Assembly (NCBI RefSeq): GCF_036013915.1
Contig: NZ_CP107899.1
Span: 558,001-622,000 of the forward strand
Origin: Streptomyces sp. NBC_00464
GTDB lineage: Bacteria > Actinomycetota > Actinomycetes > Streptomycetales > Streptomycetaceae
Direction: 5' to 3'
Length of the DNA: 64,000 nt
Under the pieces are notes generated by a model. It searched no databases, was not told the DNA's origin, and saw only the letters and a list, made by a program, of their open reading frames with translations. Below are positions 1 to 8,058 of the stretch, piece after piece (position 1 is the first letter of the stretch; every line of letters begins with the position of its first letter). A program made the translations under genes and the position numbers.

Positions 1-195
1 GACGGCGAGCACCGTGCGAGGTGCGCGGCGGTGCTCGGCGAGGACCAGCGACCCGGTCGCGACGAGCACCAGGTCGAGTGCATCCGGAGCCGATGCCGCG
101 CAGGCCGCGACGGTGACCGCCGCACCGATCGCGACCGCGAGTACCGCGTCCAGCAACCGGGTGCGGCGGCCGGTGTCCCCCGTGTCCCCCGTCAT
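1..195 (-). CDS. Sensor histidine kinase, N-terminal fragment (cut by window edge)
   Basis: Reading the minus strand from an ATG at 195 gives about 65 residues that run off the left edge. A short polar start (MTGDTGDTGRRTR) is followed by two hydrophobic stretches with small residues between them, ending in EHRRAPRTVLAV. This two-plus-helix start without a signal peptide resembles the membrane input region of Streptomyces NarL-type sensor kinases, but the dimerisation and ATPase domains lie outside the window. The family call is therefore an inference from the N-terminus alone; another small membrane protein is possible. It is divergent from the AhpD-like gene at 364. Confidence 0.45.
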   Translation of the reverse strand, partial: MTGDTGDTGRRTRLLDAVLAVAIGAAVTVAACAASAPDALDLVLVATGSLVLAEHRRAPRTVLAV

Positions 196-241
196 GCGCC
201 GACCCTAACTCCCGTAAGGCGGCCGGGGCATCAGCCCTGGG

Positions 242-285
242 GACCGGCCGGGCACTACTCCCCCGGCAGTAGTGCCCGGGCGGTC
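242..285. promoter_or_regulatory. Large inverted repeat between divergent genes
   Basis: Two 18-base arms (242-259 and 268-285) are complementary apart from one position, with an 8-base loop. The inner 12 bases of each arm (CCGGGCACTACT and its complement) match perfectly. It lies between two divergent start codons (195 minus, 364 plus), so it is unlikely to be a terminator for either neighbour. It is more likely an operator or an mRNA hairpin in the leader of the plus-strand gene. Confidence 0.5.
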
Positions 286-363
286 CCGGCCGGGCGGGAT
301 CAGCGCCGATTGCCTCCGGCGGTACGACGACCCGGCCCCCGTCCGCGGGCGAGCATCGGAACC

Positions 364-1347
364 ATGACCGGACCTTTCCGCTACACCTCACCCGCACCTT
401 TGAAGTCGGCGACCGGAGTGGTCGCCGACGTGTACGCCCAGATCTCCACCGACTTCGGGATCGAGCGCGCCCCGACCTTCGTGGTGCTGTCCGCGTCCCC
501 TCCACTCCTCACCGCGACCTGGGCGCTGGCGCGCGAGTCGCTGCTGGCCGGGCAGGTGTCCCGTACGGACAAGGAGGTGGTGGCGGCCGGGGTGTCGCTC
601 GCCAACCGCTGTCCGTTCTGCGTGGACGCGCACACCGTGCTGCTGCACGCCACCGGCGACCACCGGCTGGCGGAGACGATCGCCCGCGGCGAGCAGCCGG
701 CGGACCCCGCCCATCGCGCTCTGCTGGCCTGGGGCAAGGACATGAGCACACCGCAGCCGTTCCCGTCGGGCGCCGCACCCGAGCACATCGGGACCGCACT
801 CGCCTTCCACTTCATCAACCGGATCGTCTCCTCGCTGCTGACCGAGACCATGCTGCCCCGCGGTCTCCAGCGGATCCGTGCCGTACGGAGTGCGGCGGGC
901 CGCTCCCTTGCCCGGACCGTGCGCCGCGAGCTGGTGACGGGTCTGAGCCTGCCGCTGCTCGCAACGGAGGGCGAGGCGCCCGCCTGGGCGGCGGGTACCG
1001 CCGTCGGCACGGCGTACGGTGCGCTGCGCACCGCGGCGGAGCTGGGTGCCGGGCTGCTGAGCGACGAGGACGCGGCGCTCGTACGGGAGTCGGTGGCTGC
1101 CTGGGACGGCGTCACCCCGCTCCCCCTGCACGGAGCCGGTCTGCCGGACCGGGCCGAACGGCCGGGCGCCCGGCTGGCGCTGCTCGCGGCGCGCGCACCG
1201 TACCGGATCACGGACGAGGACGTGGCCGCCTGGCTCGCGCCGCCGTTCACCGATCACTGCCTGGTTCATCTGATCGCGTTCGGCGCTATCTGCGCCATGG
1301 GGCGCGTCGAGGCCGCACTCACCATGGAATCGAAGGAGCACGCGTGA
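364..1347 (+). CDS. Carboxymuconolactone decarboxylase / AhpD-like peroxidase family protein
   Basis: A 327-residue protein. It carries the AhpD-type redox motif CPFCVDAH (Cys83, Cys86, His90), the peroxidatic/resolving cysteine pair plus helper histidine of alkylhydroperoxidase D. The protein is about twice the usual AhpD length. Its C-terminal half (about 170-327) has no second CxxC and may be a degenerate second helical repeat. I chose the ATG at 364 because upstream sequence in this frame contains the inverted repeat and reads like non-coding DNA. The stop overlaps the GTG of the methyltransferase by four bases, so the two are translationally coupled. Likely role: thiol-dependent disposal of peroxides or a related oxidoreductase step; substrate unknown. 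Confidence 0.8.
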   Translation: MTGPFRYTSPAPLKSATGVVADVYAQISTDFGIERAPTFVVLSASPPLLTATWALARESLLAGQVSRTDKEVVAAGVSLANRCPFCVDAHTVLLHATGDHRLAETIARGEQPADPAHRALLAWGKDMSTPQPFPSGAAPEHIGTALAFHFINRIVSSLLTETMLPRGLQRIRAVRSAAGRSLARTVRRELVTGLSLPLLATEGEAPAWAAGTAVGTAYGALRTAAELGAGLLSDEDAALVRESVAAWDGVTPLPLHGAGLPDRAERPGARLALLAARAPYRITDEDVAAWLAPPFTDHCLVHLIAFGAICAMGRVEAALTMESKEHA

Positions 1348-2150
1348 CAGTCGCCGAGGCCTGGAACGGACTGCTCGGGCAGCACTGGGCCGCCCACCCG
1401 GACCGCTACAACGCCATGCTGGACGGGTTCGACCGCCCGCTGTTCGACGCGGCGGCGATCGGCCCCGGGGACCGGGTGGTGGACATCGGCTGCGGCAGCG
1501 GGCTCACCACCAGGATGGCAGCGCACCGGGCGCCGGGCGGCCGGGTCACCGGGGTCGACATCTCGGAGCCGCTCGTCGGACGGGCCCGCGCGCTCACCGA
1601 CGGCGCACAGTTCCCCCATGTCACCTACCGGTTGGGCGACGCGCAGACCTGCGCGTTCGAGCCCGGCGGATACGACCTGGCCATCAGCCGGGGCGGGGTG
1701 ATGTTCTTCGCCGACCCCGTCGCAGCGTTCACCAACATCGCGGGAGCGCTGCGGCCGGGCGGCCGCCTGGTGTTCCTCTGCCCGCAGCCCGCGCAGCCGG
1801 ACGGGGAGGAGCGCAAGGCGCTGGGACTGCTGGCCTCGCTGCTGGGGCGGGATCACACCACCGAGAACGCGGTGGCCACGGCGATGGCCTCGCTCTCGGA
1901 GCCCGAACGCATCCACGAGGTCCTGGGCGCGGCGGGGTTCACGGACATCGAGGTGACGGGCGTGAGCGCCGACACCTGCTGGGGGAAGGACGCGGCGGAC
2001 GCGGTCGAGTTCTTCGTCTCCCGCACCCCCGGCCTCGCCGTCTCCGATGCCACACGGGCCGCGATGACCGACGCCCTGCTGCCCCATGAGTCGCCGCGCG
2101 GTGTGCTGCTGCGGGCGGGCGTCTGGGTGGTGACCGCACACACTCCCTAG
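1344..2150 (+). CDS. Class I SAM-dependent methyltransferase
   Basis: A 268-residue protein starting with GTG inside the stop of the AhpD-like gene. Motif I is VVDIGCGSG (about 46-54). Motif II follows with the acidic residue in TGVDISEPLV, then a typical RLGDAQ and FADPVAAF region before ALRPGGRLVFL. This is the UbiE/Methyltransf_11-like layout for small-molecule acceptors. The acceptor cannot be read from sequence. Coupling with the AhpD-like protein suggests a shared two-step modification. Its 3' end overlaps the converging amidase gene by four bases, leaving no room for a terminator. Confidence 0.85.
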   Translation: MTVAEAWNGLLGQHWAAHPDRYNAMLDGFDRPLFDAAAIGPGDRVVDIGCGSGLTTRMAAHRAPGGRVTGVDISEPLVGRARALTDGAQFPHVTYRLGDAQTCAFEPGGYDLAISRGGVMFFADPVAAFTNIAGALRPGGRLVFLCPQPAQPDGEERKALGLLASLLGRDHTTENAVATAMASLSEPERIHEVLGAAGFTDIEVTGVSADTCWGKDAADAVEFFVSRTPGLAVSDATRAAMTDALLPHESPRGVLLRAGVWVVTAHTP

Positions 2151-3598
2151 GACGCGGCCGGCGGGCGGTGCTCGTACCACCGCCGGTCGGCCTCCAGTTG
2201 GGCGGCCAGCGAGATGAGCCGTTCCTCGCTGCGGGAGGGGCCGAGCAGTTGGGCCCCGACGGGGAGGCCGTCGGGGGTGAAGCCTGCGGGAACGTTGATG
2301 CCGGGCCAGCCCAGGACGTTCCACGGCCAGGCGTACGGGCACGCCTCGGCGATCGCGACATCGGTGCGCCAGGCGCTCAGTCCGTCGAACCTGCCGATAC
2401 GGGGAGGCGGCAGGGCGGTCGTCGGGGTGAGCAGCACATCGAATCCCGATCCGGCCTTCCCGCGGGAGGGGTGGAACAGGGCGCCGATCCGCCGGTGCTG
2501 GCGCACCTCCCGCCCCCTCGCGGCCCGCACCACCCGGCCGCCGAGCCGGGTGCCCGTGCGCAGGGCGCTGCGGGTGCGGGGGTCCAGGAATGCGGGTTCG
2601 GGGTGCAGGGCCGCGAGTTCGGCGATTCCGGCGGTGGCACGGGGCACGAAGCCGAGGCCGATCAGCCCGTAGCGGGGCCGTGCCTCCTCGACGTGGTGGC
2701 CGAGCCGGGCCAGCGCCTCGGCGAGTTCGGTGACGGCGCGGCGCACGTCGGGGTGGGGAGCCGTGCCGGTGAGGGTGAGCGGGGGGCGCCAGGCGAGGGC
2801 GATGCGCAGCCGGCCGGGGTCGCGGCGGGCGGCGGCGGAGGCGTCGACGGGCGGCGGGCGGTGCGGGTCGTCCGGGTGCGCGCCCGCGACGGCGTCCAGC
2901 AGGAGGGCGGCATCGGCGACGGTCCTGGCCAGCGGGCCGTTGACGGTGAGCCCCTGGAAGGCGTCGCTCTGGGGGTGCACGGAGATCCGGCCGCGCTGCG
3001 GTTTGATGCCGACGAGGTGCGTCCAGGCGGCGGGGATGCGGACGGACCCGGCACCGTCGGAGCCGAGCGCGGCGGGCACCAGTCCGGCGGCGACGGCGGC
3101 CGCCGAACCGCCGGAGGAACCGCCCGGGGTGTGGTCGGTGTTCCACGGATTGCGGGTGGCGCCGAAGGCGGATCCTTCGGTGAACGGCCACTGTCCCAGT
3201 TCGCAGGAGTTGGTCTTCCCGACGATGACGGCCCCGGCGGCGCGCAGCCGGCGTACGGACTCGCTGTCGGCGGTCGCGGCGGGCAGCTCCCCCGCGCAGC
3301 CGAAGTGGGTGGGCATCCCGGCGACGTCGGTGTCGTCCTTGACCGCGACGGGCACCCCGAGCAACGGCAGCCGCTCTCCGGCGGCGAGCCGGCGGTCGGC
3401 CTCGGCGGCTTCGGCGAGTGCGGCGGTCGCGCGCAGCTGCCGGAAGGCGTTGAGGGTGCCCTGGCTCGCCTCGATCCGGGCGAGGGCCTCGGTGACCAGC
3501 CGGGTGGAGGTGGTACGGCCGTCCGCGAGGGCCTGCGCGCTGTCGGCGAGCCCGCCCGGGGCCTCGACGTCCGTTCCGGTGGATTGTGCTGAGGACAT
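2147..3598 (-). CDS. Amidase signature family amidase
   Basis: A 483-residue protein, the normal length for amidase-signature enzymes. The Ser-cisSer-Lys triad is visible: Lys87 in VAVKDDT, Ser162 in the glycine/serine loop GGSSGGS (159-165), and nucleophile Ser185 in GSDGAGSVRIPA. These enzymes hydrolyse carboxylic amides in the cytoplasm; the substrate here is unknown. The ATG at 3598 is preceded by a purine-rich GAGGGAGG about ten bases upstream. The gene stands alone, converging on the methyltransferase, with an inverted repeat just upstream that may be its operator. Confidence 0.88.
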   Translation of the reverse strand: MSSAQSTGTDVEAPGGLADSAQALADGRTTSTRLVTEALARIEASQGTLNAFRQLRATAALAEAAEADRRLAAGERLPLLGVPVAVKDDTDVAGMPTHFGCAGELPAATADSESVRRLRAAGAVIVGKTNSCELGQWPFTEGSAFGATRNPWNTDHTPGGSSGGSAAAVAAGLVPAALGSDGAGSVRIPAAWTHLVGIKPQRGRISVHPQSDAFQGLTVNGPLARTVADAALLLDAVAGAHPDDPHRPPPVDASAAARRDPGRLRIALAWRPPLTLTGTAPHPDVRRAVTELAEALARLGHHVEEARPRYGLIGLGFVPRATAGIAELAALHPEPAFLDPRTRSALRTGTRLGGRVVRAARGREVRQHRRIGALFHPSRGKAGSGFDVLLTPTTALPPPRIGRFDGLSAWRTDVAIAEACPYAWPWNVLGWPGINVPAGFTPDGLPVGAQLLGPSRSEERLISLAAQLEADRRWYEHRPPAAS

Positions 3599-3623
3599 GG
3601 ACTGCCCGCCTCCCTCGTACCGT

Positions 3624-3639
3624 CAGGTGCGTACACCTG
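3624..3639. promoter_or_regulatory. Inverted repeat upstream of the amidase gene
   Basis: Perfect arms CAGGTG / CACCTG around a CGTA centre, 26 bases upstream of the amidase ATG. The position fits an operator overlapping the promoter or leader. No regulator gene is adjacent, so the binding protein is unknown. Confidence 0.4.
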
Positions 3640-3759
3640 TCCGCCCGAACGAACTTACTGGAGGGTAACGAGTCGTGGGCGATCCCTCAACCGTTCGCCC
3701 GGGCCCTTCGGTGCCGCCCGCGGGAGGTGCACCGTCCAAGCGCCCGGGCGGCGCCTGCC

Positions 3760-4122
3760 CTACGGCTGGACCGTGATCTCGCCGATTCCGGTGCCCAGTC
3801 CGGCGCAGTGCGCGGTCGACTGGCCGGACTGTCCCGGGTTCAGCGTGACGTGCTCACCGTCCGCGTCCGGGGACCAGCCGCAGACCAGGTGCACCCAGAA
3901 GGTCTGCGTCGCGGAGCCGTTGTTCCGGCACAGCGCGTAGCCGGTGTAGTCGTCGATGGCGTGCTTGCCCGTCTCGCAGGACAGCCCCGGCGGCGTCGCG
4001 GTCGGGGCGGCGGCCGAGGCCGCTGTCGCGAGGCCGGTGGACACGGCGAGTGCCGCGGTCACCCCTGCGACGGCGGCGCCCCGCACTACGGCCCCGGACA
4101 GGCTTCGCATGGACTTCTTCAT
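3760..4122 (-). CDS. Small secreted protein
   Basis: A 120-residue protein with a Sec signal peptide: basic start MKKSMR, hydrophobic core, and cleavage likely after the alanine-rich ATAASAAA near residue 35. The mature part is about 85 residues with four cysteines (SCETGK, LCRNN, LVCGW, AHCAG) and many Thr/Gly/Asn. This suggests a disulfide-stabilised beta fold. The ATG at 4122 was chosen over an earlier in-frame ATG because GAGGAAAAC lies directly upstream and the signal peptide begins there. Function unknown. Exported small cysteine-containing proteins of this type are common in Streptomyces. Confidence 0.75.
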   Translation of the reverse strand: MKKSMRSLSGAVVRGAAVAGVTAALAVSTGLATAASAAAPTATPPGLSCETGKHAIDDYTGYALCRNNGSATQTFWVHLVCGWSPDADGEHVTLNPGQSGQSTAHCAGLGTGIGEITVQP

Positions 4123-4321
4123 GTTTTCCTCTCGGTCGTGACGCACTCGGTGCCGTGGCAACCGTCCCCCGGTCCGCATAACCGAAAACACCACAAAACG
4201 TTACGCTGTGTACGCACCCGGGGGTGCCGCTCCACCGGGCGACCGCACCTCCCCCGGCGTACGCTCGAAAGATCGGACCGCAGACCCGGACAGCCCCGCC
4301 ACGACCCTTCGAGGAGGCGAC

Positions 4322-5095
4322 GTGACCGGTCCACACCTCGGCACACGCCCGGCCGCATGGACTGCGGCGCTTGTACTCTCCGTCACCGGCAGCGGCCTCA
4401 TCGGCAGCGGCGTGGCACACGCGGAGGACATCGACCACCTCACCGCCCAGCAGATCGCCGACCGCTCCCGTGACGCGCTGCTCGGCGCGGAATCCGTGCA
4501 CCTGAGCACCAGGGGGGACCTCGGCAAGGGCAGCACCCCCATGTCCCTGGAGCTCACCCTGGACCGCGCCGGCAACTGCAACGGCTCGGTGGACCTCGGC
4601 GACAGCCAGGGCTCGGCGCTGATCGTGAAGCGGGGCGACGACATCTGGATCAAGCCGGACGCGGACTTCTGGAAGAACCAGGTCCCCAACGGCGGTTCCG
4701 CCTTCGCCGCGATCGTGGGCGACCGCTACATGAGGGGTTCGGCCGACGACCCCCGGCTGAGCGCCGTGACCAGGACCTGCGACCTCAACACCTTCCAGAA
4801 GCTGGTCAGCGACAACGCGAACAACAACACCGGAACGCTCAACAAGGGCGCGAAGACCACGCTCGGCGACGCGTCCGTCATTCCGCTGACCAGAATGCGG
4901 GACGGCACGACCCTGACGCTGGACGTGGCGGCCACCGGCAAGCCCTATCCCCTGCGGCTCACCATCCAGGGCAACGGCGCCGACGCGGTCGTGGGCTTCT
5001 CGGCCTTCGACGAGCCGGTACCCAGGACCACGCCGCCGCCGGACGAGACCTTCGACGTCAGCGCACTGCTGGGCCGCTCGACGAGCCCGGTGTGA
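4322..5095 (+). CDS. Secreted protein, LppX/LprG-like fold candidate
   Basis: A 257-residue protein beginning at GTG 4322 behind GAGGAGGCGAC. An N-terminal hydrophobic segment ends in GSGVAHA-ED, a standard signal peptidase site near residue 34; there is no lipobox cysteine. The mature part has repeated patterns (ESVHLSTRGDL, SALIVKRGDDIWIKPDADFW, DGTTLTLDVAATGKPYPLRL) that recall the mycobacterial LppX/LprAFG lipid-carrier family and its Streptomyces relatives. That assignment is by memory of the pattern, not a search. The last 38 bases overlap the 3' end of the converging NCS1 gene. Confidence 0.65.
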   Translation: MTGPHLGTRPAAWTAALVLSVTGSGLIGSGVAHAEDIDHLTAQQIADRSRDALLGAESVHLSTRGDLGKGSTPMSLELTLDRAGNCNGSVDLGDSQGSALIVKRGDDIWIKPDADFWKNQVPNGGSAFAAIVGDRYMRGSADDPRLSAVTRTCDLNTFQKLVSDNANNNTGTLNKGAKTTLGDASVIPLTRMRDGTTLTLDVAATGKPYPLRLTIQGNGADAVVGFSAFDEPVPRTTPPPDETFDVSALLGRSTSPV

Positions 5096-6608
5096 CGCCC
5101 TCGCGTCCGGTGAGCGCCACGTACAGCACCAGCGAGGAGGCCAGGCCGACCGCCCACCCGTAGTCGGCGAGGGGCTTCATGAACGGCACCAGACCGTCCG
5201 CCGGGAACGGCCCCTTTCCGGGCTCCGAGTGCGAGCCGCCGATCGCCAGGACACCGCCGACGGCGAAGGCCGCCACGGCCCGCCAGTTCCAGCCGTTCGT
5301 GTACCAGTAGCGGCCGCCGGGCCGGTAGAGGTCGGCGAGGTCGAGCACGGTGCGCCGGACGATCCAGTAGTCGGCGATCAGGATGCCCGCCACCGTACCG
5401 AGCAGACCGCCGACGAGTCCGAGCCAGGTGAAGATGTACAGCTCGGGCGTCTCGGTGAGCTTCCACGGCATGATCACGACGCCGACCACTCCCGTGATCA
5501 GCGCTCCCGTACGGAAGTTGATGATTCTCGGAGCAAGGTTCGCCAGGTCGTACGCCGGCGAGACCACGTTCGCCGCGATGTTCACGGAGATCGTCGCGAC
5601 CAGCACCGTCACCAGCGCGTACAGCAGCCCGAAGACGTTGTCGGTACGGGCGACCAGTTGCACCGGGTCCCAGATCGCCTCGCCGTACACGGCCTGCGAG
5701 CCGGAGGTGACGAGGACCGAGAGGAGCGCGAAGAGCGTCATCGTGGTGGGCAGACCGAGCGACTGGCCGCGGATCTGGGCGCGTTGGCCGGCGCCGAAGC
5801 GGGTGAAGTCGGGGATGTTCAGGGAGAGCGTGGCCCAGAAGGCGATCATGCCCATCAGGGAGGGGAAGAAGACCGGCCAGAACTCCTTGCCCCAGCCGAG
5901 CCTGGACGGCTGGTCGAGCAGCGGGCCGAGGCCGCCCGCCTTGACGGCGACCCAGACGAGCAGCACCAGGGCACCGACGATGACGAAGGGCGCGGCCCAG
6001 TTCTCGAACCGGCGCAGGGTGTCCATGCCCCGGTAGATGATGGCGAGTTCGAGGGCCCAGAACAGGATGAAGCAGAGCCAGAGCGTCCACGGCTGCCCGC
6101 CGATCTCGTCGGCGTTCGCCCAGCCGCCGAAGATCTTCCCGAGCAGGGTGAAGATGCCGACGCCGCCGATCCACGTCTGGATACCGAACCAGGCACACGC
6201 CACGGCGGCGCGGATCAGGGCGGGCAGATTGGCGCCGCGCAGCCCGAACGAGGCGCGGGCCAGCACCGGGAAGGGAATGCCGTACTTGGGCCCGGCGTGC
6301 CCGGTGAGCAGCATGGGCCCGAGCACGATCAGGTTGGCGAGCGCGATGGTGAAGACCGCCTGTTTCCAGTCCATGCCGAGGGCGACGAGGCCTGAGGCGA
6401 GCAGCCAGGACGGGATGTTGTGGGCCATGCCGACCCAGAGGGCGGCGAAGTTGTACGTGGTCCAGTTGCGCCGCTCCAGGGGGACGGGCAGCAGGTCCTC
6501 GTTGACGAACCGGCTGTCGTCGGGAGCGGCTCCGGCGGGGAGTTCGACGCGGTCCTGGGCCTCGAGTATCCGGTCCTGCGGTGGTGGTGGCGGTACGGTC
6601 GATGTCAT
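5058..6608 (-). CDS. NCS1 family nucleobase/hydantoin:cation symporter
   Basis: A 516-residue polytopic membrane protein with about twelve hydrophobic segments. NCS1 signatures are clear: RRNWTTYNFAALWVGMAHNI near residues 46-65, then GIPFPVLARASFG and RFENWAAPFVIV. The family imports uracil, allantoin, hydantoins or related ring compounds by cation symport. The gene lies 82 bases downstream of the F420-type LLM oxidoreductase on the same strand. That pairing is usual in actinobacterial reductive pyrimidine catabolism operons, so a pyrimidine or its dihydro form is the likely cargo. Its last 38 bases overlap the converging secreted-protein gene. Confidence 0.9.
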   Translation of the reverse strand: MTSTVPPPPPQDRILEAQDRVELPAGAAPDDSRFVNEDLLPVPLERRNWTTYNFAALWVGMAHNIPSWLLASGLVALGMDWKQAVFTIALANLIVLGPMLLTGHAGPKYGIPFPVLARASFGLRGANLPALIRAAVACAWFGIQTWIGGVGIFTLLGKIFGGWANADEIGGQPWTLWLCFILFWALELAIIYRGMDTLRRFENWAAPFVIVGALVLLVWVAVKAGGLGPLLDQPSRLGWGKEFWPVFFPSLMGMIAFWATLSLNIPDFTRFGAGQRAQIRGQSLGLPTTMTLFALLSVLVTSGSQAVYGEAIWDPVQLVARTDNVFGLLYALVTVLVATISVNIAANVVSPAYDLANLAPRIINFRTGALITGVVGVVIMPWKLTETPELYIFTWLGLVGGLLGTVAGILIADYWIVRRTVLDLADLYRPGGRYWYTNGWNWRAVAAFAVGGVLAIGGSHSEPGKGPFPADGLVPFMKPLADYGWAVGLASSLVLYVALTGREGVTPGSSSGPAVR

Positions 6609-6690
6609 GGCGGCTGGACCCTTCGCTCGGGGACGGTGCCGTGCGGGGCGGGGCGCGGGGGGGGTGCGTACGACCGGCGGAACGCGGCGG

Positions 6691-7692
6691 TCAGTCGGAC
6701 AGGGCGGGGATGATCTCGGCGCCGTAGGCGTCGATGGTCGCCTCGCGGGCGTCGTGCATGTTGTAGACGGCGAACTGGTCGACGCCGAGGTCGCGCAGGG
6801 CCCGGAGCTTCTCGATGTGCGCCTCGGGCGGGCCGAGCAGGCAGAAGCGGTCGACGATCTCGTCGGGGACGAAGGTGGTGTCGGGATTCCCGGCGCGGCC
6901 GTGGTGGCTGTAGTCGTATCCGGAGCGTCCGGCGATGTAGGCGGTCAGTGCCTCGGGGACGAGCCCGGAGTGCTCGCCGTAGCGGGCGACCAGGTCGGCG
7001 ACGTGGTTGCCGACCATGCCGCCGAACCAGCGGCACTGCTCGCGGGCGTGGTCGAGGTCGTCGCCCACGTAGGCGGGCGCGGCGACGCAGATGGTCACGG
7101 AGTCCGGGTCGCGTCCGGCCTCGGCCGCGGCGTCCCGTACCGCCTTGATCATCCACTCGGTGAGGAAGGGGTCGGCGAGCTGGAGGATGAAGCCGTCGGC
7201 TTTCTGCCCGGCGAGCGCCAGCGCCTTGGGTCCGTACGCGCCCATCCAGACGGGGAGCCGGCCGTCCTTGATCCAGGGGATCTGGACCGGCTGTCCGTCG
7301 ACGACCGCCTCGCGTCCCTCGGCGAGATCCCGGATGACGTCGATGGCCTCGCCCAGCCGCGCCAGGGTGTTGGGACTGCGCCCGGCGACGCGCATCGCGG
7401 AGTCACCGCGGCCGATGCCGCACACCGTGCGGTTGCCGTACATGTCGTTGAGCGTGGCGAAGGTGGAGGCGGTCACCTCCCAGGTGCGGGTACCCGGGTT
7501 GGTCACCATGGGGCCGACCACGAGGCGTTCGGTGTGTTCGAGGATGCGGCTGTAGATGACGAAGGGCTCCTGCCAGAGCACCGCCGAGTCGAAGGTCCAG
7601 CCGTAGCGGAATCCGTTGCGTTCGGCGCGGCGCATCAGGCCGACGACGGCCGAGGCGGGCGGGTCCGTCTGCAGGACGAGTCCGAAGTCCAT
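6691..7692 (-). CDS. F420-type LLM-class oxidoreductase of the pyrimidine catabolism neighbourhood
   Basis: A 333-residue luciferase-like monooxygenase-fold protein. Features include MDFGLVLQTDPP at the start, TAS-TFATLNDMYGNR and GIGRGDSAMRV (the cofactor-binding GxGRGDS strand), and FILQLADPFLTEW further on. It resembles the F420-dependent subgroup found beside dihydropyrimidinase and NCS1 permease genes, where it is thought to act on the pyrimidine ring or an intermediate; the exact reaction is not established. The gene follows the dihydropyrimidinase remnant by 10 bases, implying it was once co-transcribed with a functional copy. It still precedes the permease by 82 bases. Confidence 0.85.
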   Translation of the reverse strand: MDFGLVLQTDPPASAVVGLMRRAERNGFRYGWTFDSAVLWQEPFVIYSRILEHTERLVVGPMVTNPGTRTWEVTASTFATLNDMYGNRTVCGIGRGDSAMRVAGRSPNTLARLGEAIDVIRDLAEGREAVVDGQPVQIPWIKDGRLPVWMGAYGPKALALAGQKADGFILQLADPFLTEWMIKAVRDAAAEAGRDPDSVTICVAAPAYVGDDLDHAREQCRWFGGMVGNHVADLVARYGEHSGLVPEALTAYIAGRSGYDYSHHGRAGNPDTTFVPDEIVDRFCLLGPPEAHIEKLRALRDLGVDQFAVYNMHDAREATIDAYGAEIIPALSD

Positions 7693-7701
7693 GCCGTACT
7701 C

Positions 7702-7824
7702 CTAGTCCAGGTACTGACAGGTGGCGCGCGGGGTATACACGCCGTGGCCGGTGCGGCCGGTGAACGTACCGATGCCGGCGTCGGCCCCGGGCGCGACGGT
7801 GCCCCTCTTCGGGTAACGGCCGGA
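7702..7824 (-). pseudogene. Dihydropyrimidinase 3'-end remnant with internal deletion
   Basis: The minus strand encodes about 40 residues: YPKRGTVAPGADAGI, then TGHGVYTPRATCQYLD and a stop. The intact dihydropyrimidinase at 28934-30325 ends with YPKKGTIAPGSDADI, then about 50 further residues, then AGHGVYLPRGMCQYTN. The remnant therefore matches the last part of a dihydropyrimidinase gene with the intervening stretch deleted. It is diverged from, not identical to, the intact copy. Upstream the homology ends abruptly, and transposase-like sequence begins about 40 bases further on. It lies 10 bases before the LLM oxidoreductase, the position hydA normally holds in such operons. Confidence 0.75.
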
Positions 7825-7862
7825 GTACTCGAGCGCACGCCGGCAGAGGCTCCGGGACGCTG

Positions 7863-8030
7863 CCCTTGAGTGGCGTGCTCCGGCAGATCCTTCCACATGA
7901 GTCCGCAACGGAGCTCGTACAACGCCGCCTCGAACGCGAGTCGCGGAGGGACGATTCTGGACTGGATTCCAGGCTTTGGGAAGAGGCCCTCCACGCGCGC
8001 CTGCTGATGGTCCGTGAGCGCTTTCGACAC
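7863..8030 (-). pseudogene. IS transposase N-terminal remnant (IS5-like)
   Basis: From a GTG at 8030 the minus strand reads SKALTDHQQARVEGLFP, then RLAFEAALYELRCGLMWKDLPE. This resembles the N-terminal helix-turn-helix region of IS5-family DDE transposases, which typically read LTDEQW.RIEPLLP and then a GxxWRDLP motif. Coding similarity stops near 7865 and none of the catalytic DDE domain follows. I see no convincing terminal inverted repeats. It is a decayed piece of an insertion sequence sitting at the broken end of the dihydropyrimidinase remnant, so it probably marks a rearrangement junction. Confidence 0.6.
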
Positions 8031-8058
8031 CTCGGAGGACCGGCGACCGCCGACGGTG

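Noticed and set aside
7702..8030. An active insertion sequence
   Set aside because: Only an N-terminal piece of a transposase remains and no terminal inverted repeats or target duplication were seen.
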